DNA of 64,000 nt, from contig NZ_SMJU01000003.1 in NCBI RefSeq assembly GCF_004348825.1, positions 372,001 to 436,000 of the forward strand, written 5' to 3'. The translations under genes were made by a program, and so were the position numbers. Below are positions 9,244-17,368 of the stretch, one piece after another (position 1 is the stretch's first letter; every line of letters begins with the position of its first letter). Source of the stretch: Arundinibacter roseus (lineage in GTDB: Bacteria > Bacteroidota > Bacteroidia > Cytophagales > Spirosomataceae). Below the pieces are notes generated by a model that was not told the DNA's origin, did no database searches, and was given only the letters and a program-made list of their open reading frames with translations.

Positions 9244-10682
9244 GGTTTTAAATCAACTACCGCACGGTCGGTTAAAACAACCGGATAATCAGACACCGGA
9301 ATGTCCATGAAAGTATAGTCTTTTCCCTTCTTTTTCCATTGATTTTTTGGAATTTCATACACTTTTCCCGAAATCATATCGATCAGAACGGGTTTGCGAA
9401 AACTACCCTGAACGTTTACGGCTGTGAGCTGCGGAGTATATTCTTCGGCTGGTCGGGCTGAGTGATTCCACAGCGTTACAGCGCTGCGACCGGTCTTTTG
9501 GTGCGTATAAACAAAAGCCGATTGATCGGGATGATTCGTTTGGGGCCGCTTGCTGAGCTGTGCCTGCATCTGTGAATCAAAAAGTGTAAATACGTGCTGA
9601 GCCGCCCGGTAGGCTACTTTCGGTCGGTCAATTGTTTTGTCAGGATTGGTTTTTAAGATTCCCTTGGTATTTACACCAACCATGTGATCGCCGGCGGCAT
9701 AATGAATATCACTTATGGTAAACAGATTCGTGGCAATACCACGCCCGTGATCTCCAAGCATCCGGCGTAAATCCCACTTAGCCTGACTAAGCTCCGACCA
9801 GTCGAACTGACGCAAGGCACCAATCGTTACCGCGCTTGGCGTGGAGGGAGCTCCGTTTTCTCCCTGCATGAAGGAAATGGCAGGATTGTAGGTTGCCACA
9901 AAAGACCGCATCTCTTCAATTTTAGGGTACGAAGTATCCGGGTTTGGTGCGTACCCGTGATAGGTAATCACGTCAATCAAATCCAGTGCATTATTAGCTT
10001 TCATCTGCTCCATAAACGGTTTGAGAAAGCCCAACTGTGGTACTCCCGCCATACCCAAAGCCAATAGCCGTGCCTGTGGCTGAATGGATTTAATGACCCG
10101 GGCAGTACGGATATAAAAATCTGCAAACTCTTCGCCTTTATTCAGTTTGTTCAAATCCGGTTCATTCCAGATTTCCCATTCAATTACCTGCCCCTTGTAG
10201 CGGTTTACCATGGCGCTCACCCACGCATCCCAGGCTGCAAGAGCCGTTTCAGACGTAGGGATACGACCCGCCAGTTTTGCCTCTCCGCCTCCTTCATAAA
10301 TCGGATTGCCGTAACTTAGCTCCACCCAGGGCGCTACTCCGCGAGCGTAGGCATCAGGTATGATTGCATCCAGCCAGGCAAAATCATACTGCCCCTTTAC
10401 TTTCTCAGTTTTGGCCCATCCTCCCTGCAACCGAATGCGCTTGGCGCCCAGCGGTTCGAGGTAGTGTTTATAAGATTGGTAATCCGTGTAATCGCGGTCC
10501 ATGGTTTCCCCGCCAATTGACCAGGTTGACGATTTTATTTCTTTGGCAGAGCGCGTTTTCAGCGTTCCCAGTTCTTTGAGGTTTTCAGGAACAAATTGGG
10601 TGTAACCCGGATTTGCACATAGGCACAAAAGTAGAGCAGCCAGCCAGGCTTGCTGAATTCTTTGAGTTATAAAGTTTTTCAT
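9240..10682 (-). CDS. Clan GH-A glycoside hydrolase, secreted
   Basis: The 480-residue protein has a signal peptide (1-29, ending PGYTQ) and a TIM-barrel glycosidase fold suggested by WEIWNEPDLN (acid/base Glu174) and FMQGENGAP (candidate nucleophile Glu275). The 101-residue gap between them fits clan GH-A retaining enzymes such as GH5 or GH39. The last 60 residues look like a small beta domain. It is a full-length paralogue of the edge-cut gene at 1-1373, and each lies next to a GH88-like gene. It is transcribed towards the IclR gene and overlaps it by 4 bp. Likely role: periplasmic hydrolysis of the locus's target glycan. The precise family and linkage are unknown. Confidence 0.85.
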   Translation of the reverse strand: MKNFITQRIQQAWLAALLLCLCANPGYTQFVPENLKELGTLKTRSAKEIKSSTWSIGGETMDRDYTDYQSYKHYLEPLGAKRIRLQGGWAKTEKVKGQYDFAWLDAIIPDAYARGVAPWVELSYGNPIYEGGGEAKLAGRIPTSETALAAWDAWVSAMVNRYKGQVIEWEIWNEPDLNKLNKGEEFADFYIRTARVIKSIQPQARLLALGMAGVPQLGFLKPFMEQMKANNALDLIDVITYHGYAPNPDTSYPKIEEMRSFVATYNPAISFMQGENGAPSTPSAVTIGALRQFDWSELSQAKWDLRRMLGDHGRGIATNLFTISDIHYAAGDHMVGVNTKGILKTNPDKTIDRPKVAYRAAQHVFTLFDSQMQAQLSKRPQTNHPDQSAFVYTHQKTGRSAVTLWNHSARPAEEYTPQLTAVNVQGSFRKPVLIDMISGKVYEIPKNQWKKKGKDYTFMDIPVSDYPVVLTDRAVVDLKP

Positions 10683-10803
10683 ACGTCAGACAGGGATTGA
10701 AAAATAATTAATTTAAAATTCTGTTTTATAGGCACTTCTAATTTGTCAAAATGCATACATATGCGCCATTAGCCCCATGACGTACTGAGAAATTACCCGG
10801 TAT

Positions 10804-12249
10804 TCATTTTTTTGCAGAGCCTCTCCTCCCCCTATTAATCTGACAACTTCCGGTCAGCAATCCATCGGCTGTGAAATTCTTTTCAAGTCGGGAACGAATG
10901 CTCTTAATCCGATGCTCAGGTAGATCTGTCAGCCAACCCATTTTCTTTCCATACCCAAGCGCAGCTCCCAACCCCGCCGTGGTTGAAGCATCAAAAGCGG
11001 TTTCGGGCAAATCCAGGTAGGCCCCCCAGCTGTGGACAGGTCGTTGATGACTCAAGGCCAGCCGGGCGTAAGTTTCAAAAACCTCTCGCAGATAATTTAG
11101 CTGGTTAGTTTGTCTAAACGATTTGTCTTCCTTTAAAACGGCAGCCGTACGAACAATACCCAGCAAAAACCAGGTAAAGCCCCGGCCCCAATTTCGAAAA
11201 CCACGACCACTCCCATCAATTTGTCCACGCTGAAAAACGGCGTCAACACTGGTTAAGAACTTTATTCTGGCTTCCAGTTCAAGCAGCGCAAGCTCATACA
11301 AATCAGAATCGCCCAATGCCTGACCGACTACCACTAACGGATACGCCAGTGTATAGCAGCCCTCGGTAGTGAGAGATTGAGAATTCAGTTTTCCATTGGT
11401 AAAGCGGCTTTTGGCGAAATCAATAAATAATTTTACGGACGAATGTAGGGGCAATACTCTGGAAATGACCGCAAAAGGAAGCCCCGCCTCCACGTTATTG
11501 AATACATTGTCGGAAGGCTCCGTTCCAGGATTCTCGTAAATCAGGTGTGTTGAATCTGGCAAAAAAAGCCGAAGGCGCTCTTGAAAATCAAATCGCTTTG
11601 TAAGCCTGCCTGCCTTCTGCAAAGCATACAATCCATCCATCGTACATCCTTCCATCCATCCAAACGGATGCAGTGAACGTAGGGAAGTAAGCGATTCCAG
11701 AAAAGCCTCCTTTGGTTGATTCCTCCGCCCAACCGGCGACACAAATACATGCGACCCTGTCCTTTCAGTGGTTGCCAACACGTACAACGGCTCTTGATCA
11801 TGGTCGGTTTGCAGATAGATTCCAGATTGTTTTAGTTCCGCTAAGCTTGCATCAAGGGTACATTCAAATATCTGTAACGCACTGGCAAACCAAATATTCA
11901 AGCTGCCAATAATCCGTCCAGTATGTCCCAAAGTAACCAAAACCCGGCGTTTATCCCGGGTATCTAATGCGACCATCAACCGCAGAAAAATCTTGGAGGG
12001 GCTATGAGCTGAAACCTCTGAAAGATGCAGGAACAGCCCCTGCTCTTTGGAGGCAATGCGCCAATAGGGCCAGCCAAACGGTACCCTTCTACCCGGCGGG
12101 AGGGCTACTTCCATCGTATTTGATTGTAAAGGAAGGTATGGCGAAGATTTTTCGGCGACCGTGCCACTGACTCGCATGTACGGTGCCACCATGGCCACCC
12201 ACATACCGCCATTTGCGCATTGATTCAGAAAAGTCCTTCGGTTTTGCAT
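10804..12249 (-). CDS. GH88/GH105-like six-hairpin glycosidase; C-terminus altered by a frameshift
   Basis: As read, the product is 481 residues. The start MQNRRTFLNQ with a following hydrophobic stretch resembles a twin-arginine or ordinary export signal. The C-terminal half carries GH88-like landmarks (GRGFRNWGRGFTWFLLG, then the late LLTGSCQINRG). Family members usually continue there with a GGEALQ..YRVIS-type ending. That ending is present in another frame: dropping one base at 10827 gives GEALQKNEYRVISQYVMG and a stop at 10746. So the native gene probably spanned 10746-12249, about 500 residues. It pairs with the GH-A gene at 9240-10682, as 1387-3360 pairs with 1-1373. The N-terminal 180 residues are not recognised. 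Activity on unsaturated uronides is inferred only. Confidence 0.75.
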   Translation of the reverse strand: MQNRRTFLNQCANGGMWVAMVAPYMRVSGTVAEKSSPYLPLQSNTMEVALPPGRRVPFGWPYWRIASKEQGLFLHLSEVSAHSPSKIFLRLMVALDTRDKRRVLVTLGHTGRIIGSLNIWFASALQIFECTLDASLAELKQSGIYLQTDHDQEPLYVLATTERTGSHVFVSPVGRRNQPKEAFLESLTSLRSLHPFGWMEGCTMDGLYALQKAGRLTKRFDFQERLRLFLPDSTHLIYENPGTEPSDNVFNNVEAGLPFAVISRVLPLHSSVKLFIDFAKSRFTNGKLNSQSLTTEGCYTLAYPLVVVGQALGDSDLYELALLELEARIKFLTSVDAVFQRGQIDGSGRGFRNWGRGFTWFLLGIVRTAAVLKEDKSFRQTNQLNYLREVFETYARLALSHQRPVHSWGAYLDLPETAFDASTTAGLGAALGYGKKMGWLTDLPEHRIKSIRSRLEKNFTADGLLTGSCQINRGRRGSAKK

Positions 12250-12572
12250 CGCTGATTTGGGTAGTACTACTTGAAAAAATTCAGCCGTGAGGATGATCAG
12301 GGATTAATATTATTTACTAATATTGAATTATAATTCATTCATACAATATTATAATACAACCCTGGGACTACCAAATTTGAGAAACTATTTTCTGGCATTT
12401 ATCTAGTTTTCTCAGGGAAATTCAATAAATAATGCAATTTTGTTTCATGTTTTTTAATTTTTACAAGATAAACATGTAATTAACAAGTAGTATCATTAGT
12501 GATAAACGTTACTAAAAACAATTGATCAGCATTAAAAACTGTCTTAATTTCTAACTTCAACTATCTTATTCA
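12250..12572. other. Intergenic control region between GH88-like gene and kduD
   Basis: This 323-bp AT-rich stretch separates divergent genes and must hold both promoters. A 7-bp inverted repeat, CATGTTT at 12446-12452 and AAACATG at 12470-12476, is a possible operator. The fragment ATAATACAAC near 12351 faintly resembles the IclR motif at 8299. I could not place a convincing -7/-33 promoter pair. Confidence 0.4.
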
Positions 12573-13343
12573 ATGACAATACTACAATCATTTGATTTAA
12601 CAGGAAAAACAGCGTTGGTTACGGGCTGTAAACGGGGAATTGGTCAGGCGATGGCCCTGGCTCTGGCCGAAGCGGGCGCATCTATTATCGGGGTGTCGGC
12701 TACACTGGAATCCGAAGGTAGTGCCGTAGAAAAGCAGGTGCGTGCTCTGGGAAGGGATTTCAAAGGGTATTCCTGCGATTTTAGTAACCGCAATGCGCTA
12801 TATGATTTTATCAAAAGGGTGAAAGCTGATTTTCCGGTAATTGACATTTTGGTCAATAATGCCGGTACTATCCTGCGCAAACCTGCCGTAGAGCATCCTG
12901 ATGAATATTGGGATACAGTCATTGAAACTAACCTGAACGCTCAGTTTATCCTCAGCCGGGAACTGGGCAAAGAAATGGTTGAACGAGGGAGCGGAAAAAT
13001 TATCTTTACCGCCTCGCTGCTTACTTTTCAGGGCGGAATTACGGTACCGGGCTACGCTGCAAGTAAAGGGGCAATCGGTAGTTTGGTTAAAGCCCTGGCC
13101 AACGAATGGGCCGCCAAAGGTGTTAATGTGAACGGCATTGCGCCAGGCTACATTAGCACGGACAATACCGAAGCGCTTCGCAACGATCCTGTGAGGAGCG
13201 CTTCAATACTATCACGAATCCCGGCTGATCGCTGGGGTACACCCAATGATTTTAAGGGCGTAACGGTCTTTCTGGCCTCGGAGGCATCAAGTTATGTACA
13301 CGGCAGTATCCTTACCGTAGATGGCGGGTGGATGGGACGATAA
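12573..13343 (+). CDS. kduD: 2-dehydro-3-deoxy-D-gluconate 5-dehydrogenase (KduD-type SDR)
   Basis: The 256-residue protein is a classical short-chain dehydrogenase: NAD-binding TGCKRGIG at 17-24, NNAG at 95-98, and a Ser148/Tyr161/Lys165 catalytic set. Segments such as SLLTFQGGITVPGYAASKG, ANEWAAKGVNVNGIAPGY and SRIPADRWGTP match KduD closely. KduD interconverts 2,5-diketo-3-deoxygluconate and 2-keto-3-deoxygluconate in the cytoplasmic breakdown of unsaturated uronates released by GH88/GH105 enzymes, which fits the neighbours. No KduI, KDG kinase or KDPG aldolase gene lies in the window. A hairpin terminator follows, then the second IclR gene. Confidence 0.9.
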   Translation: MTILQSFDLTGKTALVTGCKRGIGQAMALALAEAGASIIGVSATLESEGSAVEKQVRALGRDFKGYSCDFSNRNALYDFIKRVKADFPVIDILVNNAGTILRKPAVEHPDEYWDTVIETNLNAQFILSRELGKEMVERGSGKIIFTASLLTFQGGITVPGYAASKGAIGSLVKALANEWAAKGVNVNGIAPGYISTDNTEALRNDPVRSASILSRIPADRWGTPNDFKGVTVFLASEASSYVHGSILTVDGGWMGR

Positions 13344-13362
13344 GCCAAAAGCAGTATATTTG

Positions 13363-13390
13363 GAGCGGCCCGCCACGCTGGCCGCTCTTG
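13363..13390 (+). terminator. Hairpin terminator after kduD
   Basis: A perfect 8-bp GC-rich stem, GAGCGGCC at 13363-13370 with GGCCGCTC at 13380-13387, encloses a 9-nt loop and is followed by TTGCTGTTTTA. The T tract is imperfect. It lies in the 82-bp gap before the IclR start. Confidence 0.6.
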
Positions 13391-13425
13391 CTGTTTTATC
13401 GCCACGTTTACTCATTTGTTTTTTC

Positions 13426-14169
13426 ATGGTACTAGTTGTCATCAAAGCGCTGCATGTCTTAGAATACCTTGCTCAGGATCAGGAACGTGCCTATACGTTA
13501 ACCGAAATTTCAGATAGTCTGAGTCTGAATCAGGCTACCTGTGCCAATATTTTAAAAACGCTGGTCAGTGAAAACTATGTCGAGCATCTCGGTCGCAAAA
13601 AAGGCTATCGGCTCGGGCCAATGGCCTACAACCTGACCAACAATCACTCGTATCATCATCACTTGATTACAGCCGCCCGTGATGTGATGGAAAAACTCAC
13701 GCAGGAATTAAACGAGACGTCGCTGCTGGGTATTTTGCGCAATCAAAAACGCTATATTTTGCACCTGGTACACAGCGATCAGGATTTGCAAGTACGCAGT
13801 CGGACCGAACGTAATGTATACGAGACCGCTACCGGAAGGCTCTTACTGGCCTATTTATCCCCAAAAGATCGTGAACGCTTTGTGATAACCAATGGCCTGC
13901 CCACGGAAAGTATCTGGAAAGAAGCCACCACACAGGAGGGCTTAGAAGGAGAACTGCAAAAGATTATTCAGCAGGAACTTGTTGTCACCTACTCAGTCAA
14001 ACATATTGTTGGGTTGGCTGTTCCGGTTCGCAAAAATGACCGCGTATTGGCTGCTGTCGGAATATTTCTGCCAGAAATACGGTGTACGGCTAGTCGAAAA
14101 AAAGAAATTGTGTTACAGCTGAAAAATGCCGCCGAAAAAATTTCCCGGCGGCTGGATGATAAATCTTAA
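13426..14169 (+). CDS. IclR-family transcriptional regulator (paralogue)
   Basis: The start at 13426 (MVLVVIKALHVLEYL) is chosen by alignment with the IclR protein at 8506; a longer reading back to 13321 would run through the terminator hairpin and the end of kduD. The 247-residue product has an N-terminal helix-turn-helix (LTEISDSLSLNQATCANILKTL) and the IclR ligand-binding domain with the typical final AAEKISRRL helix. It follows kduD and abuts the convergent alcohol dehydrogenase gene with no gap. It probably controls kduD, the dehydrogenase pair, or both in response to a sugar-acid intermediate. Two near-identical regulators in one locus may recognise related operators or split control of two catabolic arms. 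Confidence 0.9.
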   Translation: MVLVVIKALHVLEYLAQDQERAYTLTEISDSLSLNQATCANILKTLVSENYVEHLGRKKGYRLGPMAYNLTNNHSYHHHLITAARDVMEKLTQELNETSLLGILRNQKRYILHLVHSDQDLQVRSRTERNVYETATGRLLLAYLSPKDRERFVITNGLPTESIWKEATTQEGLEGELQKIIQQELVVTYSVKHIVGLAVPVRKNDRVLAAVGIFLPEIRCTASRKKEIVLQLKNAAEKISRRLDDKS

Positions 14170-15189
14170 TTAAAATTCAATGACTACTTTAATTACCCGT
14201 TCCTCAGGCAAATACAGCTTATTAAACTCAGCTTCCAGCGAATCATCAAAGGATAGACGGTGAGTGATATAGCCGTCAATCGACACAAGACCCGCTTTTA
14301 AAAGCCTAATGAGCTTGGTAAAATCAGTGGCAAGGGCATTTCGGGAAGCTTTAAGCGTAATCTCTTTTCGGTGAAACAGCGGATCGTGAAAGATTACATC
14401 GCCAATAAAAAGCCCGATATATACAATCGTGCCCCCCGGCGCAATGTATTCCAGGCATTTCTGCATGGAGTCTTTATGTCCCGTTGCATCCAGAATTACC
14501 GTAGGAAGTTGCCCGTCCAGTAGTTCATTCAGAGAGTCTTCTACTGTATTATTCAGCAGAATACAGCTGACCGACGGGTAGTTTTGGCTAATATAATCCA
14601 ACCGGTTCTGATTCATATCCAAAACCAGCACTCGGGCAGCTTTCAACAGCGCCATAGCCACGGTTCCGATTCCGATGGGGCCAGCGCCAATAACAAGTAC
14701 GGTATCCTCAGGCGAAATATCGGCCCGCTCCACAGCATGACTGCCAATGGCTAGCGGTTCAATCATAGCGATTTGATCGGCAGAAAGTTCATTGGCCGCA
14801 AAAACAAGTTCCGCCGGATATGTAATAAACTCCTGCATAGCGCCATCTTCATGAACGCCTAGCACCCGCAACGTACTGCCACAGTTGGTTTTTCCACGCC
14901 GAACGGCCTGATCTTCCTGCTCATTTCGGTAGGGCATCACCGCGCAGCGGTCGCCAACCCGCAGGTGGGTCACCTCTGCACCAACAGCTATCACCTCGGC
15001 GGCTATTTCATGTCCCAAAATCCGGGGATAGGTAAAAAAGGGTTGCCTTCCCCGGTACGCGTGCAGGTCGGTTCCACAAACCCCAAGTTGAATAACTTTA
15101 AGGAGAACTTCGTGCGGCTGTGGCGCCGTGGGTGTATCTTTTTCAATCACTAAAAAATTTCCGGGTGTTTGCAGAACTATGGCCTTCAT
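14170..15189 (-). CDS. Zinc-type alcohol/polyol dehydrogenase (MDR family)
   Basis: The start at 15189 (MKAIVLQTPGNFLVIEKD) gives the usual MDR length of 339 residues; an upstream in-frame extension to 15357 looks non-coding. The catalytic zinc site is visible as GVCGTDLHAYRG (Cys38) and GHE (His59, Glu60), and the NAD-binding fold as VIGAGPIGIGTVA. The lobe that normally carries four structural-zinc cysteines keeps only one (PYRNEQEDQ...KTNCG), so this enzyme probably lacks the structural zinc. Related enzymes oxidise sugar acids or polyols such as L-galactonate, L-idonate or threonine. Context suggests oxidation of a uronate-derived intermediate. It is divergent from the semialdehyde dehydrogenase gene. 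Confidence 0.85.
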   Translation of the reverse strand: MKAIVLQTPGNFLVIEKDTPTAPQPHEVLLKVIQLGVCGTDLHAYRGRQPFFTYPRILGHEIAAEVIAVGAEVTHLRVGDRCAVMPYRNEQEDQAVRRGKTNCGSTLRVLGVHEDGAMQEFITYPAELVFAANELSADQIAMIEPLAIGSHAVERADISPEDTVLVIGAGPIGIGTVAMALLKAARVLVLDMNQNRLDYISQNYPSVSCILLNNTVEDSLNELLDGQLPTVILDATGHKDSMQKCLEYIAPGGTIVYIGLFIGDVIFHDPLFHRKEITLKASRNALATDFTKLIRLLKAGLVSIDGYITHRLSFDDSLEAEFNKLYLPEERVIKVVIEF

Positions 15190-15535
15190 GGGAAAAACGA
15201 TCGGGTTGGCAATGTAAGATTTTACAAAGCTAATGGATAGAACATTAGTAGAAGTCATGCGAAGCCAAACGTTTAGGAAAAACGAAGGAGTAGTATTGAA
15301 ACGAAGCGATTGTTGATGATGAAAGTATTCCCGTAAAAATAATGAGACGAACTCCAAACGAATTGGTAGAGTATCTGTTCCGGGAAACTACCTTTGTACT
15401 GGGAGTGTTTTTGAAGTCCGGCACAGGAATACTTGCGCCCTCGGAATTTACACGTGTCGCAGGCGATCAGGTTAGGAACAACTTTGACTGCCTCGGAACA
15501 TTAACCAATACAATCACCCAAAAACCTATTTACGC
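15190..15535. other. Intergenic region between divergent dehydrogenase genes
   Basis: The 346 bp between the alcohol dehydrogenase and aldehyde dehydrogenase starts should hold two promoters. A 65-codon reading frame at 15342-15539 has no recognisable protein character. I found no clear repeat or promoter match. Confidence 0.35.
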
Positions 15536-17116
15536 ATGACACTGCATGGAAATCAACTCATTGGCTTTTCGCAATCAGCCCAGGGCGAAGGCTCTTTATA
15601 CGGGATCAATCCGGCCACCGGAGAGAAACTGCCAACTGCTTTTTATAAAGCAACATCCGACGAATTAGAGGCCGCTACCTCAAAGGCAGCCGAAGCATTT
15701 CAAGTATATCGTAAAAAATCAGGTGCTGAAAAAGCGGATTTTCTGGATAAAATCGCCGAAGAAATTGACGCAGTGGGCGAACTGCTTGTTGAAGTTGCCA
15801 CGAGTGAAACGGGCCTTCCCGCAGGCCGGATTCAGGGCGAGCGCGGACGTACCACCGGACAGCTACGCATGTTTTCGCAACTATTGCGTGAGGGTTCGTG
15901 GGTAAATGCCCGCATCGAAACAGCCCTGCCGGATCGTCAGCCACTTCCCAAAGTAGACCTGCGCATGATGCATAAGGCCCTTGGACCGGTAGCCGTTTTT
16001 GGTGCCAGCAATTTTCCGCTGGCTTTTTCTGTGGCCGGAGGTGATACCGCTTCGGCGTTGGCAGCAGGTTGCCCGGTTATAGTCAAAGCACATTCTGCTC
16101 ACCCCGGTACGTCTGAGCTTATCGGTCGGGCAATTCAAAAAGCCGCTCAGGACAGCGGCATGCCCGATGGCGTATTCTCGCTACTGCACGGCAACGGCAG
16201 CGATGTAGGAGCAGCGCTTGTGAAACATCCGGTGATTAAGGCTGTTGGATTTACGGGTTCGTATCAGGGCGGAATGGCCTTGTTTCATTTGGCCGCCAAT
16301 CGTCCCGATCCGATTCCGGTATACGCCGAAATGGGCAGTACCAATCCGGTATTTGTGTTGCCGGGTATCATGCAGGAAAAAAGCGCTGCAATTGCCCAGC
16401 AATTTGCTGGTTCGGTAACCCTGGGCGTGGGACAGTTCTGTACCAATCCCGGAATGCTGATTGCCTCTAACACCATCGGATACAGTCAGTTTATAGAGGA
16501 TGTAGAAACACAGTTTAAGGTCGCTTCGGGCGGAGTAATGCTCACACCCGGTATCCAAAAAGCCTACCAATCAGGCGTTGAGCATCATTTGGGAAATGCC
16601 GAAGTAGAACTACTCGTGCAGGGACAGGATGTTCAGGGTTTTACTGCCGTGCCACCGGTTTTGTTTAAAACGCATGCCCAGGCCATAGCAAACAATCCGG
16701 CGCTTTCCGAAGAAATATTCGGTCCTGCGAGCGTATTGGTTGAAGCACAAACCAAAGAAGAGTTATTTGACATTGCCCGAAATCTTGAAGGTCACCTTAC
16801 GGCCACGATTCATGGCACACCCGAAGACCTGATTGAGTATGCCGATTTGATTGATCTTTTGGAGCAGAAAGTCGGGCGCCTGCTGATCAACGGCTTCCCG
16901 ACGGGAGTAGAAGTATGCCACGCCATGATGCATGGCGGGCCTTTTCCGGCATCTACCGATTCGCGGAGTACCTCGGTAGGGACTGCGGCGATTTACCGAT
17001 TTACCCGCCCGGTGAGCTATCAGAATTTCCCGGAAAATCTCCTACCAGACGAATTAAAAACTGCCAATCCTTTGGAAATCTGGCGTTTGGTTAATGGTAA
17101 TTTCCAGAAAGATTAA
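15536..17116 (+). CDS. Alpha-ketoglutaric semialdehyde (2,5-dioxovalerate) dehydrogenase
   Basis: The 526-residue cytoplasmic enzyme belongs to the aldehyde dehydrogenase superfamily, in the KGSADH subgroup. Visible landmarks are the cofactor-binding FGASNFPLAFSVAGGDTASAL segment, GFTGSYQGG, the general-base Glu in YAEMGSTNPVFVLPG and the nucleophile in GQFCTNPG. The enzyme oxidises 2,5-dioxopentanoate to 2-oxoglutarate, the last step of the glucarate/galactarate route and of Weimberg-type pentose oxidation. Its presence beside KduD and an alcohol dehydrogenase suggests that uronate carbon enters the TCA cycle directly. A strong terminator follows. Confidence 0.9.
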   Translation: MTLHGNQLIGFSQSAQGEGSLYGINPATGEKLPTAFYKATSDELEAATSKAAEAFQVYRKKSGAEKADFLDKIAEEIDAVGELLVEVATSETGLPAGRIQGERGRTTGQLRMFSQLLREGSWVNARIETALPDRQPLPKVDLRMMHKALGPVAVFGASNFPLAFSVAGGDTASALAAGCPVIVKAHSAHPGTSELIGRAIQKAAQDSGMPDGVFSLLHGNGSDVGAALVKHPVIKAVGFTGSYQGGMALFHLAANRPDPIPVYAEMGSTNPVFVLPGIMQEKSAAIAQQFAGSVTLGVGQFCTNPGMLIASNTIGYSQFIEDVETQFKVASGGVMLTPGIQKAYQSGVEHHLGNAEVELLVQGQDVQGFTAVPPVLFKTHAQAIANNPALSEEIFGPASVLVEAQTKEELFDIARNLEGHLTATIHGTPEDLIEYADLIDLLEQKVGRLLINGFPTGVEVCHAMMHGGPFPASTDSRSTSVGTAAIYRFTRPVSYQNFPENLLPDELKTANPLEIWRLVNGNFQKD

Positions 17117-17136
17117 TAGATGAAGATTTAGTTTAG

Positions 17137-17180
17137 AGCGATTGGGTTTGTTGTAAATGACAAATTCAATCGCTTTTTTT
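17137..17180 (+). terminator. Terminator after KGSADH gene
   Basis: AGCGATTGGGTTTG pairs with CAAATTCAATCGCT, using two G-U pairs in a 14-bp stem, and is followed by seven T residues. It ends the uronate locus. Confidence 0.75.
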
Positions 17181-17368
17181 AATCGCCATAGTGGGAACCA
17201 ATGGGCGCAACTTTTATATAAAGTTTTCTTTTAGTTAAATATATTTTATATATTTCCATCCTAACAGATCCGATAATCCCTAACAATTGGTTAGATTAAT
17301 AAAAAGTGTCGGAAATAGGTAAAAATCAGTACTAGTTCTATCCCTTTCTAACTTCATTCATCACACTC

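Noticed and set aside
13321-13425. N-terminal extension of the second IclR protein
   Set aside because: It overlaps the end of kduD and a hairpin terminator, and the paralogue lacks it.
15190-15357. N-terminal extension of the alcohol dehydrogenase
   Set aside because: MDR proteins start at the MKAIVLQ-like strand; the upstream codons look non-coding.
15342-15539. 65-codon forward ORF
   Set aside because: No recognisable protein features and it lies in the divergent promoter region.
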